Origin: Roseateles subflavus
Lineage (GTDB): Bacteria > Pseudomonadota > Gammaproteobacteria > Burkholderiales > Burkholderiaceae_C
Direction of reading: 5' to 3'
DNA length: 64,000 nucleotides
NCBI RefSeq assembly: GCF_030285365.1
Contig: NZ_JASVDS010000003.1
Location: forward strand, 705,284-769,283
Part shown: positions 7,495-16,049 of the stretch, in pieces
Numbering within the stretch: the stretch's first letter is position 1
Layout of the letters: each line of letters starts with the position of its first letter
The notes under the pieces: generated by a model
What the model was told of the DNA's origin: nothing
The model's input: only the letters and a program-made list of their open reading frames with translations
Database searches by the model: none
Position numbers and translations under genes: made by a program

Positions 7495-8370
7495 TCAGTG
7501 GGGGGGCGGAATGATGCGCTCGCGCAGCGCGTCCCAGACGGGCGTCAGCCGGCCGGAGAGTGCGGGGAGCTTGCCGAGGTCCGTGTGGCTCTCGTCGGGG
7601 CTGTGGAAGTCAGAGCCGCGCGAGGCCAGGAGGCCGAATTCCAGGGCGGTCTCGGTGTACTTCGCGGCCTCGGCGGCCGTGTGGCTGCCGGTGACGACCT
7701 CGATGCCGCGGCCGCCATGGGCCATGAACTCGGTGATGAGCGCGTATTCCTCGGTCGGCGTGAAGTCGTAGCGGCCGGGGTGGGCGATGACGGCCACGCC
7801 GCCGGCCTGGGTGACCCAGCGCACGGCATCGGCGAGGCGCGCCCAGCGGTGGGGCACGAAGCCCGGCTTGCCCTCGGTGAGGAAGCGCCGGAAGACGTCG
7901 GGCACGTCCTGGCAATGGCCGGCGTCGACGAGGAAGCGGGCGAAGTGGGTGCGGGAGATCAGCTCCGGGTTGCCGACGTACTTCAGCGCGCCTTCGTAGG
8001 CGTCCTTGATGCCGACCTTGGCGAGGCCCTCCGCCATCTCGCGTGCGCGCTCGCCGCGGCCGCCGCGGGTCTCGCGCAGGCCCTGGACCAGCGCGGCGTC
8101 CTCGTGGTCGAAACCGAGCCCCACGATGTGCACGACGCGGCCCGCGAAGGTGACGGAGATCTCGCAGCCCGTCAGGTAGTGCATGCCCAGGCGGCCGGCC
8201 GCGGCGAGGGCGCGGGCCTGGCCGCCCACCTCGTCGTGGTCGGTCAGGGCCCACAGCTCGACGCCGTTGGCGTGCGCGCGGGTGGCGACGGCCTCCGGCT
8301 CCAGCGTGCCGTCAGACACCTTGGAGTGGCAGTGGAGGTCGGCGTTGCTCAGGGCATGGATGGTGTTCAC
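7495..8370 (-). CDS. rnm: PHP-domain phosphoesterase / 5'-3' exoribonuclease Rnm (YciV/TrpH family)
   Basis: A 291-residue PHP-domain protein. Metal-binding motifs are visible in order: DLHCHSKVSDG near the N-terminus, LTDHDE, GCEIS, AHPGRYDF and the C-terminal SDFHSP. This is the pattern of the YciV/TrpH family. E. coli Rnm (RNase AM) matures 5' ends of rRNAs and hydrolyses short RNA or pAp-like substrates. It is transcribed alone here; its usual neighbour yciO lies two genes downstream, beyond the BlaI/M56 pair. Confidence 0.9.
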   Translation of the reverse strand: MNTIHALSNADLHCHSKVSDGTLEPEAVATRAHANGVELWALTDHDEVGGQARALAAAGRLGMHYLTGCEISVTFAGRVVHIVGLGFDHEDAALVQGLRETRGGRGERAREMAEGLAKVGIKDAYEGALKYVGNPELISRTHFARFLVDAGHCQDVPDVFRRFLTEGKPGFVPHRWARLADAVRWVTQAGGVAVIAHPGRYDFTPTEEYALITEFMAHGGRGIEVVTGSHTAAEAAKYTETALEFGLLASRGSDFHSPDESHTDLGKLPALSGRLTPVWDALRERIIPPPH

Positions 8371-8475
8371 GCCGCCATTCTAGGGGGCCGATGCGCGGGG
8401 CTCGCTGCGCTGCAGCAATGTCCCTGCACCCGCCGCGGCGGGGGGCGGGGGCTTCATGCGGGCGTCATGCGGGCT

Positions 8476-10041
8476 TCACGCGTGCCGGGCCGTGACCCGG
8501 AAGCTGCTGATCGCGGCGCTGAGCCCCACGGCCTGGTCCCGCAGGCTGCTGGCGGCGGCCGCGCCCTGCTCGACGAGGGCGGCGTTCTGCTGCGTCATCT
8601 GGTCGAGGTTGGTGATCGCCTGCCCCACCTCGTTGATGCTGGTGCTCTGCTCCTGCGTGGAGGCCGTGATCTCGCCCATGATGTCCGTGACCCGCTGCAC
8701 GGAGCTCACGATCTCGTTCATGGTCGTGCCCGCGTCCTGCACCAGGCTGGCGCCGGCCTCGATGCGGTCCATGGAGCCGGTGATCAGCGTCTTGATCTCC
8801 TTCGCGGCCTCGGCGCTGCGCTGCGCGAGCGAGCGCACCTCGCCGGCCACGACCGCGAAGCCGCGGCCCTGCTCGCCGGCGCGCGCCGCTTCCACCGCGG
8901 CGTTCAGGGCGAGGATGTTGGTCTGGAAGGCGATGCCGTCGATCACGCCGATGATGTCGCCGATCTTGCGCGAGCTCGTGCTGATCTCGCCCATGGTCTG
9001 CACGACCTGCTGGACGACGTCGCCGCCGCGCTGTGCCACGCTGGACGCGCTGCTCGCGAGCTGGTTGGCCTGGCGGGCGGCGTCGGCGTTGTGGCGCACG
9101 TTCTCCGTCAGCTGCTCCATCGAGGAGGCGGTCTCCTCCAGGCTGGCGGCGGCCTGCTCGGTGCGGGACGAGAGGTCATGGTTGCCCGTCGCGACCTCCG
9201 AGGCCGCCACCTGGATGGACTCCGAGCCCTCGCGCACCTTGATCACGATGCTGCGCAGGCCCTCCTGCATGTGCAACAGGCTCGTGGACAGCGCGGTCAG
9301 CTCGTCCTTGCCCTCGATGTGCAGGTGCTCGTCGAGATTGCCGTTCTCCACGGCCGAGGCGAAGGCCATGCCCTGCTGGATGGGCAGCAGCAGCGAGTGG
9401 GCGATGCGCCAGCCGATGAAGGCCGCGAGGCCCATGCCGGCCAGCAGCGCGACGACGATGACCGTGGTGATGGTGCCGTAGACGCCGGCGATCTTGTCGT
9501 GGGCGATCTCGATGAAGCGGTCCACCGTCTTGAGTGCCTCCTCGAGGCCCTGCTCGGCCTGGTCGACGGCCTTCTTGGCCTCGCGCGGGGCGTCCCAGGC
9601 GCCTTTGAGGTCGCTGGCCATGTCGCCCTTGGAGAGCTGGGCCATGACCGGCACCATGCCGCTGCGGTAGGCGTCGAAGTTGCTGCGGATGGTGCCCAGG
9701 CCTTCCCGGACCTTGGGGTCCTTGACCCGCTGCTCGAGGTCCTTGAGCCCGGCGTCCGCGGACTTCATGGCGGCCTCCCAGCGCTCCTGGGCGCGCTTGA
9801 AGTCAGCCACGCCGATGGCGGCGAAGATCATGTCCTTCTCGTAGCGGCGCGCGGTGAGCATGCCGGCGCGCAGGTCGTCCACGCTGCGCAGCGAGGCGAC
9901 GACGGAGGTGTTGAAAGTCTCGAAGGCACCGAACATGGCCCGGGTGGCCATCCAGCCGCCGCCGCCGAGCACCAGCATGAGCAGCACCATCAGGCCGAAG
10001 GCGAGGCCGAGGCGGGCCTTGATGGACAGTTGTCGCAGCAT
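8476..10041 (-). CDS. Methyl-accepting chemotaxis protein
   Basis: A 521-residue chemoreceptor. TM1 is near residues 10-31 and TM2 near 190-212. The periplasmic four-helix-bundle-type sensor contains MLTARRYEKDMIFAA, a pattern common in 4HB_MCP domains. HAMP follows at about 213-265, then the signalling hairpin with [19 protein letters not shown]. The C-terminus (FRVTARHA) has no receptor pentapeptide. It is distinct from the MCP at 3424-4974 in the sensor region, so it probably detects a different ligand. It is transcribed as a single gene. Confidence 0.93.
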   Translation of the reverse strand: MLRQLSIKARLGLAFGLMVLLMLVLGGGGWMATRAMFGAFETFNTSVVASLRSVDDLRAGMLTARRYEKDMIFAAIGVADFKRAQERWEAAMKSADAGLKDLEQRVKDPKVREGLGTIRSNFDAYRSGMVPVMAQLSKGDMASDLKGAWDAPREAKKAVDQAEQGLEEALKTVDRFIEIAHDKIAGVYGTITTVIVVALLAGMGLAAFIGWRIAHSLLLPIQQGMAFASAVENGNLDEHLHIEGKDELTALSTSLLHMQEGLRSIVIKVREGSESIQVAASEVATGNHDLSSRTEQAAASLEETASSMEQLTENVRHNADAARQANQLASSASSVAQRGGDVVQQVVQTMGEISTSSRKIGDIIGVIDGIAFQTNILALNAAVEAARAGEQGRGFAVVAGEVRSLAQRSAEAAKEIKTLITGSMDRIEAGASLVQDAGTTMNEIVSSVQRVTDIMGEITASTQEQSTSINEVGQAITNLDQMTQQNAALVEQGAAAASSLRDQAVGLSAAISSFRVTARHA

Positions 10042-10230
10042 GGCGTCTCCTTGTTATTGCATGCGTCTAGGGCGCGCCACGCCTGATGTCGTCTCAGGCC
10101 GGACCGGGCGCGGCCCTCAAGCATGCGCCAGGCGCGACTTGGGCAGCAAGGAGAAAAGAGGGGGCGCGTGGCGCCAATCCTGCAGTGACCGACCGGGCGG
10201 TCTGTGCCGTGGGCGGCGGGCCGCCGGGCC

Positions 10231-11961
10231 TCAGACGATCGCCTCGACCACCATCTGCACGCGCTGCTGCCCCTGGTACTCGTCCAGGCTCAGCCGGTAG
10301 GCCATGCGGGCCTGCTCGGGCACCGGGTCGGTGTGACCGAACCAGATGGCGTCCCGCAGCAGGCCGCCCTGGCGCACCCGCAGCTTGAGGTGGCGCTCGC
10401 CCACGATGCGCTGCGCCACGATCTGCACCTCGTCGCAGAACAGCGGCGCCTCGAAGGCCTGGCCCCAGACCTGGGCGTCCAGCTCCTGCACCGTCTGCGC
10501 ATTGAAGGCGTCGGGCGGCAGCGGGCCGTCGGTGCGCAGGGTGCGCTGCAAGGCGCCTTCGTCCAGCCATTCGGCGGCGACGGCGGTGAGCGCCTCGCGG
10601 AAGGGCTGCACGCCGCCCTCCGCCAGCGTACAGCCGGCCGCCATCGCATGGCCGCCGAACTTCTTGAGCAGATCAGGGTGGCGCTTGGAGATCAGGTCCA
10701 GGGCGTCTCGCAGGTGGAAGCCGGCGATGGAGCGCCCGGAGCCCTTGAGCTGGCCGTCCGCGCCGCGCGCCAGCACAAAGGTGGGGCGGTGGGCGGCGTC
10801 CTTGATGCGCGAGGCCACGATGCCGACGACGCCTTCGTGGAAGTCCTCGTCGAAGATCACCAGGGCCGGCGGCGTCTGCGTCTCGAGCTGGGTGCGCAGG
10901 CGGGCGAGCTGGGCCTCGGCCTGCTCGCGCATGCCGGCCTCGATCTCGCGGCGCTCGCGGTTGATGGTGTCCAGCAGCTGCGCCAGCTCGAGGGCGCGCG
11001 CGGGATCCTCGCAGAGCAGGCATTCGATGCCCACGGTCATGTCGGACAGCCGCCCGGCCGCGTTGATGCGCGGGCCCAGCGCGAAGCCGAGGTCGAAGGC
11101 ATTGGCGCGCGCGGCATCGCGGCCCGCGGCCGTGAACAGCGCCGCCACGCCGGGCTGCATGCGGCCGTTGCGCATGCGGCGCAGGCCCTGCGCCACGAGG
11201 CGGCGGTTGTTGGCGTCCAGCCTGACGACGTCGGCCACGGTGCCCAGGGCGACGAGGTCCAGCAGGCCGTCGAGGCGCGGCTGCTCGCGCCCTTCGAAGG
11301 CGCCCCGGCGGCGCAGCTCGCTGCGCAGGGCGAGCAGCACGTAGAAGGCCACGCCCACGCCGGCGAGGTTCTTGCTCTCGAAGCCGCAGCCGGGCTGGCT
11401 CGGGTTGACCAGCGCGTCGGCCTGCGGCAGCTGCACGACGTCCTCCACCAGCGCCGGGAGGTGGTGGTCGGTGACCAGCACCTTGAGCCCCAGCGCCTTC
11501 GCGTGGGCCACGCCGGCCAGGCTGGCGATGCCGTTGTCCACCGTCATCAGCAGCTGGGGCTGCAGCGGCAGGGCCAGCTCGACGATGGCCGGCGTGAGGC
11601 CGTAGCCGTGGATGGCGCGGTCCGGCACGACGTAGTGCAGGGTGTCAGGTCTTGCCCCCAGCAGGCCGAGGCCGCGCAGGGCGACGGCGCAGGCGGTGGC
11701 GCCGTCGCAGTCGTAATCGGCGACAAGGCAGATGCGGTCGCCGGCCTGCACGGCATCCGCCAGCAGCGCCGCGGCGGCCTCGATGCCCTTGAGGCCCTCG
11801 GGCGGGAGCAGCTTGTCCAGGCCGGCATCGAGCTCGTCGGCGCTGCGGACGCCGCGGGCGGCGAAGAGCCGGGCCAGCAGCGGCGTAAAGCCGGCCTGCT
11901 CCAGGGTCCAGGCCGCACGGGGCGGGGCGTCGCGGGTCACGAGGGTGGGGGCGGTGCTCAC
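10231..11961 (-). CDS. recJ: Single-stranded-DNA-specific exonuclease RecJ
   Basis: A 576-residue RecJ, close to the usual family length. DHH phosphoesterase motifs are visible: VADYDCDGATA, TVDNGIAS, LVTDHHLP and GTVADVVRL. These are followed by the DHHA1 region with GGHAMAAGCTL and a C-terminal OB-like domain. RecJ degrades 5'-ended single strands in RecFOR recombination, mismatch repair and base-excision repair. The start overlaps the stop of the RpfE-type gene as ATGA, so the two form an operon. A partial copy of the dispersed word (TCAGGTCTTGC at 11645-11655) lies inside the gene and uses an AGA codon. Confidence 0.95.
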   Translation of the reverse strand: MSTAPTLVTRDAPPRAAWTLEQAGFTPLLARLFAARGVRSADELDAGLDKLLPPEGLKGIEAAAALLADAVQAGDRICLVADYDCDGATACAVALRGLGLLGARPDTLHYVVPDRAIHGYGLTPAIVELALPLQPQLLMTVDNGIASLAGVAHAKALGLKVLVTDHHLPALVEDVVQLPQADALVNPSQPGCGFESKNLAGVGVAFYVLLALRSELRRRGAFEGREQPRLDGLLDLVALGTVADVVRLDANNRRLVAQGLRRMRNGRMQPGVAALFTAAGRDAARANAFDLGFALGPRINAAGRLSDMTVGIECLLCEDPARALELAQLLDTINRERREIEAGMREQAEAQLARLRTQLETQTPPALVIFDEDFHEGVVGIVASRIKDAAHRPTFVLARGADGQLKGSGRSIAGFHLRDALDLISKRHPDLLKKFGGHAMAAGCTLAEGGVQPFREALTAVAAEWLDEGALQRTLRTDGPLPPDAFNAQTVQELDAQVWGQAFEAPLFCDEVQIVAQRIVGERHLKLRVRQGGLLRDAIWFGHTDPVPEQARMAYRLSLDEYQGQQRVQMVVEAIV

Positions 11962-12911
11962 AGGCGCTCCAGCAGGCGGTTGGACAGGCCGCGGGCCGGG
12001 CGCAGGGCGGCAAGCAGGCGTTCGGGCCAGCGGCGGGGCCGAGGCTGCAGCGTGGCGGCCAGGCGTTCGCCGGCGAGGCTCAGCGTGGCGGTGCCGGCTC
12101 GCAGCGCGGGCACAAGCGGGCGCAGGCGCTCGGCGTCGAGCGCGCGCCAGGCCTCGGCCCAGGCGGCCCAGTCACCGCTGATCCAGGCGGCGCGCAGCCG
12201 CTCGTCGACCTCCACCCCTGCGGACAGGGCCTGACGGGGCGCGGGGCCGCAGCCCCAGATCCAGACGCTGTTGATCGGCCGCTGCCCCTCGGCCTCTCGG
12301 GCGGCATTGAGCGGGTGCCCATGCAGCGTCATCTGGGCCTCCATCTGCAGGCGGCGCAGCAGGCGCGGCTCCGGCAGCCAGGCATCGACATTGCGATGGA
12401 TGACGCGGTCCAGGCTCGCCGTGGGCAGGCCCGCCAGCTGCTCGTGGGCCAGGAACCACTGGCCGGGCGCGAGATGGCGGCGGGTCCAGCCCTCGTCCTC
12501 GGGGAACAGCGGGGCGAGGGCGTCGAAGAAGGCCTGCGACCGGGCCTCGTCGAGGTCCAGGGCCGCCGGGTCCAGCGCCGTGACCTGGTCACTGCCGACA
12601 TCGCAGTGCAGGGGGGTGAGTCGTGCCCAGGCGAGCGCGCCGGGCGCCTGCCCCGCCTGCGCCAGCGCCCACGCGGCCAGCGGGGCGGGCGTGTCGGGGG
12701 GCAGGCCGCACAGCGAGGCCAGCAGGCGTTCGTGCGGCAGCTCGAGGCTGTACTCGTCGGGCGCGCCCGTCTCGAGCGGGGCGGTACCGCCCGCCAGGCC
12801 GCCCGGGGTGAGGAAGGCCAGGGCGCTGTCCAGGGCCGGCAGGGAGAGTTCCGCCAGCGCGGCCAGGGCCTGCGGATCCGCGGCGCTGGCATAGGGAATC
12901 ACGAGATGCAT
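11958..12911 (-). CDS. RpfE-type conserved protein upstream of recJ
   Basis: A 317-residue cytosolic protein. It begins MHLVIPYASAADPQAL and contains the block NSVWIWGCGPAP that characterises the RpfE-type regulatory protein family. The C-terminal half holds a phosphoglycerate-mutase-like segment in some annotations. The biochemical function is unknown. In xanthomonads rpfE also lies close to recJ, which supports the call. A longer open frame to 12992 exists, but the ATG at 12911 matches the conserved N-terminus. It is divergent from the metallophosphoesterase gene, with about 100 bases between them. Confidence 0.65.
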   Translation of the reverse strand: MHLVIPYASAADPQALAALAELSLPALDSALAFLTPGGLAGGTAPLETGAPDEYSLELPHERLLASLCGLPPDTPAPLAAWALAQAGQAPGALAWARLTPLHCDVGSDQVTALDPAALDLDEARSQAFFDALAPLFPEDEGWTRRHLAPGQWFLAHEQLAGLPTASLDRVIHRNVDAWLPEPRLLRRLQMEAQMTLHGHPLNAAREAEGQRPINSVWIWGCGPAPRQALSAGVEVDERLRAAWISGDWAAWAEAWRALDAERLRPLVPALRAGTATLSLAGERLAATLQPRPRRWPERLLAALRPARGLSNRLLERL

Positions 12912-13015
12912 GGGGCGGATTATCCGGTCTCGCGCCAGGGGGCACCGGCGCGCTGTCATCGGCCGGCCATGTTCCCGACATGCCGGCGACACCTGCCAGG
13001 CGCAAGCTGCCGGGC

Positions 13016-13948
13016 ATGCCGCACGACACCCTTCTGGCGCGCGTCGCCACGCTGGTTCCCGCTGTCGCAGTCCCGCCGGCGCCCCGCGAGCCGGGCGGGA
13101 CGGACGAACCGCGGCCCCGCCTGCGGGTGCGGACCGTCTGGATCTCCGACCTGCACCTGGGCACGCCGGGCTGCCAGGCGGGCCACCTGCTGGAGTTCCT
13201 GCGCGCGGTGGAGTGTGAGCAGCTCTTCCTCGTGGGCGACATCATCGACGGCTGGCAGCTGCGGCGCAGCTGGTACTGGCCGCAGGCCCACAACGACGTC
13301 GTGCAGAAGCTGCTGCGCAAGGCGCGCAAGGGCTGCCGCGTGATCTTCATCCCCGGCAACCACGACGAGTTCGCCCGCAAGTATGTGCAGCACAGCTTCG
13401 GCGGCATCGAGGTGGCCGAGGACTGGATTCACGAGACCGCCGACGGCCGCAAGCTCTGGATCACGCACGGCGACCTCTTCGATGGCGTGATCCAGTGCGC
13501 CAAGTGGCTGGCGCACGTGGGGGATTCGCTCTACGAGTTCACGCTGCGGCTGAACCGCCACCTCAACCGCCTGCGGGCGCGGATGGGGTTGCCGTACTGG
13601 AGCCTGTCCCGCTACCTCAAGCTCAAGGTCAAGCGCGCCATGAGCTATGTCTCCCAGTTCGAGGAGGCGGTGGCCCGCGAGGCCCGGCGCCGCGGGGTGC
13701 ACGGGGTGGTCTGCGGGCACATTCACCATGCCGAACTGCGCGAGATCGACGGTGTGCTCTACGCCAACGACGGCGACTGGGTCGAGAGCCTCACGGCCCT
13801 GGTCGAGCACCCGGACGGGCGGCTGGAGATCCTGGACTGGACGGCCTTCAGCCAGCGCGGCGACGCGGCATGCGAGGATCGCACGGTCACCGCGCCTGCC
13901 GGACCCCCTGCCGACCGGCGTCATGCGCCTGTCACGATGCCTTCATAA
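13016..13948 (+). CDS. UDP-2,3-diacylglucosamine diphosphatase-like metallophosphoesterase
   Basis: A 310-residue calcineurin-like phosphoesterase with the full metal set: SDLHLGT (near 44-50), GDIIDGWQ (near 74-81), GNHDE (near 114-118), THGD and GHIHHAE. The family includes LpxH-like enzymes, which cleave UDP-diacylglucosamine in lipid A synthesis. This long cytosolic subgroup is common in proteobacteria and its substrate is not firmly known. An ATG 12 codons upstream (12980) is also possible. Its 3' end carries a Pho-box-like element for the next gene, ppk1, nine bases downstream, which links it to phosphate metabolism by position. Confidence 0.8.
   Translation: MPHDTLLARVATLVPAVAVPPAPREPGGTDEPRPRLRVRTVWISDLHLGTPGCQAGHLLEFLRAVECEQLFLVGDIIDGWQLRRSWYWPQAHNDVVQKLLRKARKGCRVIFIPGNHDEFARKYVQHSFGGIEVAEDWIHETADGRKLWITHGDLFDGVIQCAKWLAHVGDSLYEFTLRLNRHLNRLRARMGLPYWSLSRYLKLKVKRAMSYVSQFEEAVAREARRRGVHGVVCGHIHHAELREIDGVLYANDGDWVESLTALVEHPDGRLEILDWTAFSQRGDAACEDRTVTAPAGPPADRRHAPVTMPS
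13918..13935 (+). promoter_or_regulatory. Candidate Pho box upstream of ppk1
   Basis: Two 7-mers, GCGTCAT and CTGTCAC, are separated by four bases, matching the PhoB consensus CTGTCAT-N4-CTGTCAT at 5/7 and 6/7 positions. A -10-like CATAAA lies at 13944-13949, at the spacing expected for a Pho box replacing the -35. The element lies inside the last codons of the preceding gene. Confidence 0.55.
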
Positions 13949-13957
13949 AGTGAGGCC

Positions 13958-16018
13958 ATGACCCTGATGCCATCCGCCCTGCTGAACCGCGAACAAGCCA
14001 TCCTGGAATTCAACGCCCGGGTGCTGGCCCAGGCGCAGCGCGAGGACGTGCCCCTGTTGGAGCGGCTGCGCTATGTGTGCATCGTGTCGTCCAACCTGGA
14101 CGAGTTCTTCGAGGTGCGCTTCGCCGACATGCTGGACGCCGCCCGCGAGCCGGGCAGCGCCGTGAGCAACCGCGACATCGAGCGCGTGGCCGGCGAGGCC
14201 CATGCGCTGATCGACCGCCAGTACGACGTGTTCAACGAGCAGATCATGCCCAGGCTCCTGGAGCAGGGCATCGTGATCCACAACCACGCCGATCGTGACG
14301 AGGCGCAGCGACACTGGGTCTCCCGCTTCTTCGAGCGCGAGGTCAAGCCCCTGCTGGTGCCCGTGGGCCTGGACCCGGCCCATCCCTTCCCGCAGGTGGC
14401 CAACAAGTCCCTGCACTTCGTGGTGAGGCTCTCGGGCAAGGATGCCTTCGGGCGCGACAACCGCATCGCCATCGTCAAGGTGCCGCGCGTGCTGCCGCGC
14501 GTGATCAAGCTGCCGGCGCAGATCAGCGGCGGGCGGCAGGTCTTCGTGCTGCTGACCAGCGTGATCCGCGCCCACCTGGAGGACCTGTTCCCGGGGCGGC
14601 AGGTGGAGTCCTTCTCGCAGTTCCGCGTGACCCGCGATTCGGATCTGGAGGTGGACGAGGAGGAGGTGGCCAATCTGCGCCACGCCCTGCGCTCGGGCCT
14701 CACCACGCGCCACTTCGGCCGCGCCGTGCGCCTGGAGGTGGTCAACAGCTGCCCCGAGGAGCTGTCGCGCTTTCTGCTGGAGCAGTTCCAGCTGCCGCAC
14801 GCGGCCCTGTACCGCGTCAACGGGCCGGTGAACCTGGTGCGGCTCAACGAGCTGATCGACCTGACCGACGCGCCCGAGCTGCGCTTCCCGCCCCACGAGC
14901 CCCTGTGGCCGCAGGCCAGCCTGCCGCGCCAGAAGCGCTGCTTCGAGCGCCTGCGCAAGGGCGACGTGCTGCTTCACCATCCCTTCGAGAGCTTCGAGCC
15001 CGTCGTGCAGTTCCTGCGCGAGGCCGTCGAGGATCCGGACGTGCTGGCCATCAAGCAGACCATCTACCGCACGGGCAGCCAGTCCGTGCTGATGGACCTG
15101 CTGATCGAGGCGGCCCGCCGTGGCAAGGAGGTGATGGCGGTGGTGGAGCTCAAGGCCCGCTTCGACGAGGAGGCCAACATCAACTGGGCGGAGCGGCTGG
15201 AGGCCGTCGGCGCGCAGGTGGTCTACGGCATCGTCGGCTTGAAGACCCACGCCAAGATGCTGCTGGTGACGCGGCGCGAGGGCAAGCCCGGCGGCAAGCA
15301 CGTGCTGCGTCGCTATGCCCATCTCTCGACGGGCAACTACAACCCCAAGACCGCGCGGCTGTACACCGACATTGGCTGCCTCACCGCCGACCCGGACCTC
15401 ACGTCCGACATCGACAACGTCTTTCGCCAGCTGGCCTCGCTGGGCAAGGCGCGGCCGGCGAAGCGCCTGCTGCTGGCGCCCTTCCACATGCACGAGCGCA
15501 TGGTGGCCTCCCTCGCCCAGGTCGAGCAGGCCGCGCGCGAAGGCCGGACGGCGCGGGTGGTGCTCAAGGTCAATGCGCTGACGGATGCCGAGCTGATCCA
15601 TGCGCTGCTGCGCTGTGGCCAGGCGGGCGCGGACATCGACCTCATCGTGCGCGGCGCCTGCATGCTGCCGCCGCAGCTGCCGGGCATCTCCGACCGCATC
15701 CGGGTGCGCTCGGTGGTGGGGCGCTTCCTGGAGCACTCGCGGGTGAGCTATTTCCGCTGGGGCGACGGCGAGGACGACGAGGCGCTGTACCTGTCGAGCG
15801 CCGACTGGATGAGCCGCAACATGTTCCGCCGCATCGAGGTGGCGTGGCCGGTGCTGGATGCGAAGCTGCGCCAGCGGCTCATCGACGAGACGCTGCAGCC
15901 CTATCTGCATGACAGTCTCGATGCCTGGGAGCAGCTGCCGGACGGGCACTACCGCCGCATCGAGGGGCCCGGGCTGAGCGCCCAGCAGGCGCTGATGCGC
16001 CGTTACGCCGTCGAGTGA
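13958..16018 (+). CDS. ppk1: Polyphosphate kinase 1
   Basis: A 686-residue PPK1 that reversibly polymerises the gamma-phosphate of ATP into polyphosphate. The N-terminal ALLNREQAILEFNARVL and NLDEFFEVRF blocks are typical. Later come HHPFESF, AIKQTIYRTG, GLKTHAKMLLV (the histidine near 431 is the family's autophosphorylated residue) and HLSTGNYNPKTARLYTD. Length is normal. The start could also be the ATG three codons downstream (13967). It faces the exopolyphosphatase ppx tail-to-tail, so synthesis and degradation genes are adjacent but separately transcribed. A Pho box upstream predicts induction by phosphate starvation. Confidence 0.96.
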   Translation: MTLMPSALLNREQAILEFNARVLAQAQREDVPLLERLRYVCIVSSNLDEFFEVRFADMLDAAREPGSAVSNRDIERVAGEAHALIDRQYDVFNEQIMPRLLEQGIVIHNHADRDEAQRHWVSRFFEREVKPLLVPVGLDPAHPFPQVANKSLHFVVRLSGKDAFGRDNRIAIVKVPRVLPRVIKLPAQISGGRQVFVLLTSVIRAHLEDLFPGRQVESFSQFRVTRDSDLEVDEEEVANLRHALRSGLTTRHFGRAVRLEVVNSCPEELSRFLLEQFQLPHAALYRVNGPVNLVRLNELIDLTDAPELRFPPHEPLWPQASLPRQKRCFERLRKGDVLLHHPFESFEPVVQFLREAVEDPDVLAIKQTIYRTGSQSVLMDLLIEAARRGKEVMAVVELKARFDEEANINWAERLEAVGAQVVYGIVGLKTHAKMLLVTRREGKPGGKHVLRRYAHLSTGNYNPKTARLYTDIGCLTADPDLTSDIDNVFRQLASLGKARPAKRLLLAPFHMHERMVASLAQVEQAAREGRTARVVLKVNALTDAELIHALLRCGQAGADIDLIVRGACMLPPQLPGISDRIRVRSVVGRFLEHSRVSYFRWGDGEDDEALYLSSADWMSRNMFRRIEVAWPVLDAKLRQRLIDETLQPYLHDSLDAWEQLPDGHYRRIEGPGLSAQQALMRRYAVE

Positions 16019-16020
16019 TC

Positions 16021-16044
16021 GCCGGGCGCGTCCGTGCGCCCGGC
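16021..16044. terminator. Shared hairpin between convergent ppk1 and ppx
   Basis: A nine-base-pair stem, GCCGGGCGC/GCGCCCGGC, fills the 31-base gap between the two stop codons. It has no T-run on either side, so terminator activity is uncertain, but its position suggests a bidirectional end. Confidence 0.45.
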
Positions 16045-16049
16045 CCCGT

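Noticed and set aside
7444..10086. 880-codon plus-strand frame across rnm and the chemoreceptor
   Set aside because: It spans two genuine minus-strand genes and their spacer and has no protein-like features.
13943..15949. Long minus-strand frame opposite ppk1, and similar frames opposite polA (49294-52494), ahpF (32477-34441), dxs (23612-25717) and uvrD (40492-43098)
   Set aside because: All are third-position GC shadows of well-supported genes.
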